A stretch of 64,000 bases of DNA from Lonicera japonica (Eukaryota; Streptophyta; Magnoliopsida; Dipsacales; Caprifoliaceae). Under the pieces are notes generated by a model. That model ran no database searches. It was not told where the DNA came from and saw nothing but the letters and a program-made list of their open reading frames with translations. Shown here piece after piece: positions 58,301-64,000 of the stretch; position 1 is the first letter of the stretch, and every line of letters begins with the position of its first letter. The position numbers were made by a program, and so were the translations under genes. Where the stretch lies: contig CM038467.1 in assembly GCA_021464415.1 (NCBI GenBank), forward strand, positions 48,793,715 to 48,857,714. Direction: 5' to 3'.

Positions 58301-58620
58301 CCATAGGGGTTGTTGGAATATCCTCTACCATAGGACCCATAAGATGTTACTTGATTGATAGCTGACGTTGAAGTCTTCTTGTATTGTGAGGCAGACTTCT
58401 TGATTTCAGCCTGCTTGGCTAAGTCCTCTTCAATTTCGTTGCCAACGTGGACTAGAGCCTTAAACCTGCCAAAGAATTGATGACCCATTTGAGCCCGAAT
58501 CTCGGGTTTCAAATTTTTCACGATCATTCCCAGTTGTTCCTCTTCATCTAGGCGCTCCACCATTTGGGCTGCCAATTCCCTCCATCTCGTAACAAATTCG
58601 CTAATACTCTCGCTCTCCTT
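55246..58620 (-). pseudogene. Element B: gag C-terminus, protease and RT N-terminal half
   Basis: Open from just after the stop at 58621. Order along 1109 residues from the first Met: gag C-terminal helix region (1-65), a CEYHQGFGHTTDSC zinc-like motif (170-183), a G-patch-like segment (PGLGLGKQNQGI, about 305-345), a protease with LVDNGSTINV (about 520) in place of the usual DTGS or DSGS, a second G-patch-like segment (PGIGLGKYQAGI, about 690), then RT with RVCVDYRNLNAACPK and MPFGLKNAGATYQRA. The frame is lost at an A run (55263-55266 on the plus strand), consistent with one inserted base. Confidence 0.87.
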
Positions 58621-59604
58621 TTATTTAGCCATCTCCAAATGTTTTCTTGTAACTTTAAGTTCTTCATTAGTTTTGTACTGCGACACAAACTCTTGGACGA
58701 TGGCGGACCATGATCTGACACGGTGCTTTTCAAGGTTCAAAAACCAACTCTGGGCTGGTCCAGCTAGCGTGAGATGAAAAGAATTAGCCAATTCAGCCTC
58801 CCCGACATCATAAATTCTCATTGAACGGCCATAAGATTTCAGGTGGAGTTCCGGTGGTGTAGTTCCTGTAAACTTTGGAATGGAAGGCATCATAAAACCC
58901 ACTGGATAATGAGCCTCGGGGTATAAATTGTAGCTTTGCAATTGGGTCAAATCATTCGAACTTTCTGCAACCTTTTGGGTAAGTGCTTTCAATTGTTCTT
59001 TAAGTTCAAACAAGTCTTTATCCCCCCGGTAAGCTTCCATTGGTGAGGGGCCCTCCCCTTGGATACTCATGGGCCTCCTTATCGGTTCATAATACGGATC
59101 GTGATAAGGTTCGTGGATCGGTTGCATCTGTGGAGGGGCTTGATTGGTAGGGTCTTGTTGTAACCAATTGCCGACTGGATCATGCATGTGTCTGGGTTGG
59201 TTCAATTGCTCGCACGGTAGTGATACCTCAGTATGAACTGAGAGTGGCGGTGGTGGTGGAGGCATAACCGGAGTTTCCCTCGGTGGTTTTGTCATGCGCC
59301 CCTTAGCCAACTCGTCCAACTTGGCACGAGTGTTTTGATTGTCACTTAATAACATGGCCATGCTTTGGTTCAAGTTCATTAACATCCGATACATATCTTC
59401 AGGATTTGGTAACGGAGCATTCATGTTCCCACTTGTACTAGCCAAGTTTGGATCAGCATTGAGGGATGGAGTGTGATGTAGTGGCTGTCCCCCAACGGCA
59501 TTATTCTGAGGCATTCCTGGGTTTGGGTAAAAAGGACCAGGCGGCGGATCCGCTGCATTGTTGTATTGGTTGTTCCTATTTCGGTTAGGAGTATTCTGAT
59601 CCAT
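58621..59604 (-). pseudogene. Element B: gag N-terminal part
   Basis: The likely start is ATG at 59604 (MDQNTPNRNRNNQ); the open frame extends to 59832, but that part is unlike gag. Pro/Asn-rich N-terminus, a MPPPPPPL run, then the retrotransposon gag core (FHLTLAGPAQSWFLNLEKH, FVSQYKTNEELKVTRKHL). TAA at 58621-58623 interrupts it; the same frame continues directly into the segment ending at 55246, so gag and pol were probably one frame. Confidence 0.85.
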
Positions 59605-59832
59605 ATTTTCAAAAGAATCTGGTCTAACGAGTCGTCCGGTGTTGTCTCTTCCTGCCCACGCAGAGGCCAGGATGGAATGAATATTTGATGCCGAAAAAAA
59701 GGACAAATTCGATCGCGTGCATTCCCCGAAAAATAACAACAATATATCATTTAGAACTCGCTGGACTTTATCCAGAAAGACATCGATCGGGACAAAAATA
59801 AACACACAAAAATTTTCTTTAGGTGAGATCAA

Positions 59833-60624
59833 AAGCAGACCAACGGCGACAACTTAAGAGCCCTGTATAGCGGTAGGGTAGGAATAGAATTCCCTGGGTT
59901 CCCTGACCATCTATAGTTTTGGAAAATCATTTTGAAAAGAGTTTTCTGAAAAATCATTCGAAAATACGGGTAGTTCTCTCTTCATGAGTTGCTTTGTTCA
60001 TGGAATCAGGGCTTTCACTCACTAGATTCTCACGACTGTCGGTCATAAAAACAATGCAGAAAATCTTTGTTGTTCTAAGCTGACTCCCCTATATGCAAGT
60101 GTGGCTGAAGAGGGTAAGGTTTAAGGCTCCCTCCTATTTGGCAGGTCTTATGATATACCTTAAGAGCGCAGGTACGTGTAAGGACCTTTTGATATACATC
60201 CCGGTACGTGAGTGTTCTTGTCACTCTATATACCTCGGTAAGTACTTGGCCAAGGAGAGTGGTCCCAGGCGCTTTTGGCTAGTGCAGACCCGCAAGTCCA
60301 CGGCCTAGTCACGACTCTGGTCCCGAGGTTGATAGGGTAAATTCACACTCGTGAAAATGCATGATAGGATATGGGTGCGTGCGAAATAACAATCTAGCGG
60401 TTCATTATTGATCAATGCTTTAGGATTTGTTATGATAATTTACAAAATTTTAATTACGAAAAAGATTTTCCTCACATAATTAGCAAATAAAGGCATCAGG
60501 GTATCCACCTAGATCGCTTCTATGTTATCCTAGAACTAAGGCTTACAAGACCTATATCTAATAAATAATAGTAATTAAATATATGATCCATTATATCAGA
60601 GCTTAGTTCTCAACATATCCCCAC
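59833..60624 (-). other. 5' untranslated leader of element B
   Basis: Lies between the 5' LTR and gag. Directly after the LTR (minus strand) the sequence is GTGGGGATATGTTGAG; no standard tRNA primer site could be recognised with confidence. No extra ORF1 as in Ogre elements is visible. Confidence 0.6.
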
Positions 60625-61920
60625 TGTGAGAATCCGGACCCCCGCGACTCGAGAGGAGGCAGTCCTCGTTCTCGATTTTATTTGAAAACGTGTTTTGTAG
60701 AGTCGCCAGTTTGTTTTACGAGAAAGCAAACAAAAGATCGTACGAAGAATAATTCGATGACGAACTACCTTTTATACGTTTGAAACCAGAGTTTTAAAAT
60801 ATACTTTGCTAGGGTTCGGGAACTACGTTACGAATTGGGAAGGTGTTGGGAACCCAATTCGCCCTTTCGGTCTCTTAATGGATCATGTATCTAATTCCTA
60901 TTTTAGATATCTTGCAAGTAGTTTGGATAGTTTTCAGAATAGTCTTTTCCGGATAAATTCAGTTTAAAATAGTACTTTGAAATCAGACTCGAGCTTTGCG
61001 AGCACCTACGTATTCATTCATAGAATGAAATCAGAGTCTCGTAGTTCATTTCTTTTGGAAACTGTTTTTGTATTTTTTGTTTGTTTTGAAAACGTGTCAA
61101 AACGGATTTTAGATTTTCTATTACAATTTAGAATAGACTAGTTTAGTAAACAACGAACTTCTTTGCAAGTTATCTAATTTTTTGTATTAAAATATGAATT
61201 CAAATGTAGTATTGAAATTAGTAGAGTGGAAGAAAAACGTACCTGATGCGCCTGAAGAAGAAATGTGAACCTTGCCTGATTGCCTTGCTTGCCTCCTTTT
61301 ATCTCTAGAACTTTCTCTCTCTAAAGCTTTCTCTCACTAGCCTTCTTTCTCACTAACCTTTCTCTCACTAGAAATTCTCTAAAAGAAGACTCTCTAATGA
61401 TTTTGACAGAACTTCGCCTTACTAAAAACACTAGTGAGTGTTGATGTCCTCAAATGAGAGCCCAATGGTCCTATTTATAGCAAAAATCCCGCCAAAAACG
61501 CTCCAAAAGAGGCCAACCACAGGGGGTAGCAGCAGGGCGTGCGGCTGGGAGCGTGCAGTTGGGGGTAGCCGCAGGGCATGCAGCTGGGGCGTGCCGTTGG
61601 GGCGTGCGGCTGGCGCGTGCAGTTGGGGCGTGCGGCTGGTGTGCCAACCGTACGGCTGGCAGGTAGCCGTACGGCTGGGGGCTGCGGTTGGCTCACAAAA
61701 GTGCACGGGAACACTCAAAAATAACTCGATTTTCTAACAGGTCGATCCCCGTCCTAGTAAGCGAGGAAGCAACAAAGGTTATATCAAACTCCTCACGCGG
61801 CCGAAATTGGAGTCTTTCCTAACGGTATCCTATATGTATGATGACTCAACACTTGATGTAAGATGCTTGTTTTTAAGAAAAACAGAGTTCGCACGAGAGT
61901 CGTGGATTGGGGTGTTCACA
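60625..61920 (-). mobile_element. Element B 5' LTR (1296 bp)
   Basis: Sense start TGTGAACACCCC (61920) and end GGATTCTCACA (60625). U3 holds the GC-rich repeat cassette (61513-61700), then the TATA box at 61472-61479. Conserved U5 segments are shared with element A. Longer than the 3' LTR by about 79 bp, mainly in the cassette. Confidence 0.9.
61472..61700 (-). promoter_or_regulatory. LTR promoter of element B: GC-rich cassette and TATA box
   Basis: Minus strand: GAGCCAACCGCAG, then repeated (C/A)AGCCG(T/C)ACGG and CCAACTGCACGC units, including the palindromic core CCGTACGG twice, then ATTTTTGCTATAAATAGG with the TATA at 61472-61479. The unit is the same as those upstream of the two antisense genes. 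Confidence 0.8.
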
Positions 61921-62849
61921 AGATGGAAAGAGGAGCTACTACACTGCTGATTGCTATTGCCAGAACAAAAATGGAGGCTATGTTTTTAAAAAAAAAAACA
62001 AACGACGATGAAAAAGAAAGGGGAGAAAGGGGCGGCCAGTGCAGTTCTATCATTTAAACTATAACATATAACCTAATCTATATTACACAACAGCACCCTA
62101 AAGTTATACACGTAATTACGCAAGCCACCTCCGCCTAAACTCCACACCTAACTTTGCTTACTTTATCTATATTACAACACTTGCCCCTAAACTTATACAC
62201 TTAATCACACACAGACCCCTCGCCCAGAACCCTGCTCAATTAGACAGTGGCCCCTGAAATTTCCCTTCTTGCACATCAACCCTCATACTCTCTAAAATTT
62301 TTCAAAAAGTCCAGGTGGCGCCACGTCCCTCCGCCCTTGCTTCTAGGCCAGGGTTCAACCTTTCCCGCTGCGTTGGTAAGTTTGGTAATTCATGTTGTAT
62401 TGTATTTTTATTTTTACGATTTATATATCGAATTGCTACCTGGAATGTGTTTTCTTGATATGGTAATAGGTTGTAAATGTGTATTAGGTTTGTCTTATAG
62501 TTTGAACTATGCAGCTTTATGGATTGAATTGCTGATTTCTACTTTATTTTGCTTCTACTGTTGATATTATGTTTTGTCTCAAGCTCTAGGTAAGTTCATG
62601 TGTCCCCTCTAACTTGATCCTCATTGAACATATAGATACAAGTTTAGTATTTGATCGCAGAAACCGATGGATATTACGAATACATGTGTATATATGATTA
62701 TTCCCTACATTAACAATTGCAACGCATACTTTTAGTGGCTTAAGGTATCAAGCATACCAAGTGTTTGTTAAAAGGCTTATGCATATTAGTTTGGTAAGTT
62801 CAATATCATTTCGGCCAATTATGATCTTAAATTTTTGTTTCGACCCCAT
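61921..62849 (+). repeat. 1131-bp duplication, copy 2, right piece
   Basis: Starts with the TSD AGATG and continues GAAAGAGGAGCTACTACACTG, matching copy 1 from 42485 on. It ends near 62849, where similarity to copy 1 stops. It lacks the 168-bp internal duplication. Confidence 0.85.
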
Positions 62850-63584
62850 TTTCTAATTGTAGAATGGCAAAATTTGGAATGACGCTTGGACTTTAGTGAA
62901 ACTTGTTTGTGACCATTAATCAAGAAAAGTTTCATAATGTCAAAGTTTAGCCTATTGAAGCTAGTGTTTTAGTCAAAACTCAAAGGGATAATCAAATCTT
63001 TTTCATGATTTACAAAGAAAAAATTTGTGTTCGCTTTTATTATTTCCATGTATAATTGTATTTGAAAGAATTCATAAATTGAACAATATCAATCTCTTAA
63101 GGTATTTTTGTTTATAAAAACTGGTTTCCTCGGAATTGGGATTAACGAACTTCATGCTTTGGCAGGCCTTTTGTAGATTATAAAGGCACTGTTCCATAGC
63201 ATGGAATACAAACTAAGCAAAAGGAGTTGAAAGTAGAAGCTAATATTTAATATGTAGAGGAGGAAAGGTTGGTTTTCATTTCATTTTTTTTTATTTTTTA
63301 CCAATGAACCTACTTATTCCATGTGTTATTTTGGCTATGAAGGAGCTTCTGAGCTATGTGGTGCTTGCCTTCTTGATGACTTTCCCAAGGTGAGCATTTA
63401 CATTATTTTTTTGCACTTATTGATCCCACTCTTGATTTTAAATAGAAAATATATTTTTGTGTGTTTAATTGGTGTTCATGGATAAGAATTAAATTCCTTG
63501 GAATTGCTTTCAGTAGAAAGCAGTTCCATTAATTTCACCAATTTACTTGTCAATAGATCTCTATTGCCTTATTATTGCAACAAT
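62850..63584. other. Intergenic DNA
   Basis: No gene that I can support. A phrase near 63330-63390 (YFGYEGASELCGACLLDDFPK followed by GTGAGC, given here as a frame reading only: GYEGASELCGACLLDD) might be an isolated exon. Confidence 0.4.
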
Positions 63585-63903
63585 GCATCAAATCCAAAGC
63601 ACTAAGACCCTGCAAACAAGTTCACTCAATTATGTCAACTCTGGTGTTAGCATGAACTCTTTGTCACTAGGTTGGTTGGATGGATGTGAAAATGGGGAAG
63701 GGATTTCATGATGCGGAAAATAAGTTGGGGTTTGAATTGGATGTATCTTTGGCCAATCTTTTGATTAGTATGTGCAACTGTGGGAAAATATGGTATGCTC
63801 GTAAGATGTTCGATGAAATACCTGAAATAGATGTTGCTTCTTTGACATCAATAATTTGTGGGTATTTTAGTGTGCGAAAGATTGAGGAATCGCGGCACTA
63901 ATT
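63585..63903 (+). pseudogene. PPR protein fragment
   Basis: Frames give ALRPCKQVHSIMSTL, then after a frameshift GVSMNSLSLG, then a frame from 63680 with ANLLISMCNCGKIWYARKMF and DEIPEIDVASLTSIICGYF. These fit the PLS-type pentatricopeptide repeat pattern (organelle RNA-binding proteins). Frame breaks and the stop at 63899-63901 indicate a relic, although the window ends nearby. Confidence 0.7.
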
Positions 63904-64000
63904 ATATTCTGGAAGGGGACAAGTCATTATTTTAGATCAACTAAATAGAACATGTATGCAATCTTACGAGCGTAAAGGGTTATATAAAATCAGTAATGGT

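Larger units (their letters stand above)
43619..61920 (-). mobile_element. Element B: 18.3-kb Tat-like Ty3/gypsy retrotransposon with antisense genes
   Basis: Ends TGTGAGAATCC and GTGTTCACA on the plus strand, flanked by AGATG at 43614-43618 and 61921-61925. LTRs at 60625-61920 (5') and 43619-44835 (3'); coding gag-pol runs on the minus strand from 59604 to 52620. The order protease, RT, RNase H, a second RNase H-like domain, integrase is typical of the Tat lineage of plant Ty3/gypsy elements, in which extra ORFs and long regions before the 3' LTR are known. Here that region (44836-52619) holds tandem repeats and two genes on the opposite strand. LTRs differ by about 20 substitutions over some 850 aligned bases counted by eye, so the insertion is fairly young. 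Confidence 0.92.

Noticed and set aside
63320..63400. Isolated exon with Cys-X2-Cys and a GTGAGC donor
   Set aside because: Family not recognised and no adjoining exon identified.

Overview
This is plant nuclear DNA, almost certainly from a eudicot. It carries a TIR-NBS-LRR (TNL) resistance-gene relic, a family nearly absent from grasses, plus F-box, UDP-glycosyltransferase and PPR sequences. Spliceosomal introns and dense LTR retrotransposons occur in an AT-rich background. Little of the window is an intact host gene; the best candidate is the F-box gene at 2525-3619 on the minus strand. Most of the rest is layered mobile DNA and decaying genes. The species cannot be named from sequence alone.

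Layout. 1-2455 is the 3' end of a Ty3/gypsy element on the plus strand (element A): hairpin-rich tandem repeats, a polypurine tract, then a 1361-bp LTR. F-box gene at 2525-3619; MITE at 4181-4487. About 5047-12165 is a degenerate Ty1/copia element whose reverse transcriptase is broken by a solo LTR (9236-10588) and by a ~684-bp tandem duplication. UGT pseudogene at 12324-13647. 16235-23132 is a transposon pile-up: an older LTR relic, a hAT-like element (17636-18394) and two solo LTRs (18520-19666 and 20653-23132), with target-site duplications (TSDs). A SINE and an LRR fragment lie near 25.5-26.05 kb. 27933-40367 is a TNL pseudogene on the minus strand with an 8.6-kb first intron. A 1131-bp tandem duplication begins at 42449; its second copy is split by element B. 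A PPR-like fragment ends the window.

Element B (43619-61920, minus strand, 18.3 kb, TSD AGATG) is the centre of interest. It is a Tat-lineage-like Ty3/gypsy element with gag, protease, RT, RNase H, an additional RNase H and integrase, all decayed by a few stops and one frameshift. Between pol and its 3' LTR it carries two genes on the opposite strand: a five-exon plant-mobile-domain (PMD) gene whose reading frame is open across all four introns from 47319 to 50345, and a DUF7745-like gene with a single internal stop. Both antisense genes are preceded by a GC-rich repeat cassette and TATA box that closely resemble the element's own LTR promoter. The element therefore appears to hold three transcription units under one promoter type, two of them opposed to the retroviral genes.

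A second theme is that five different LTR families in the window carry short, often repeated palindromes a few tens to about 300 bp upstream of their TATA boxes, each with a different palindrome sequence. Coordinates of splice sites, LTR ends and TSDs were read by eye; family names come from motif recognition, not database searches.
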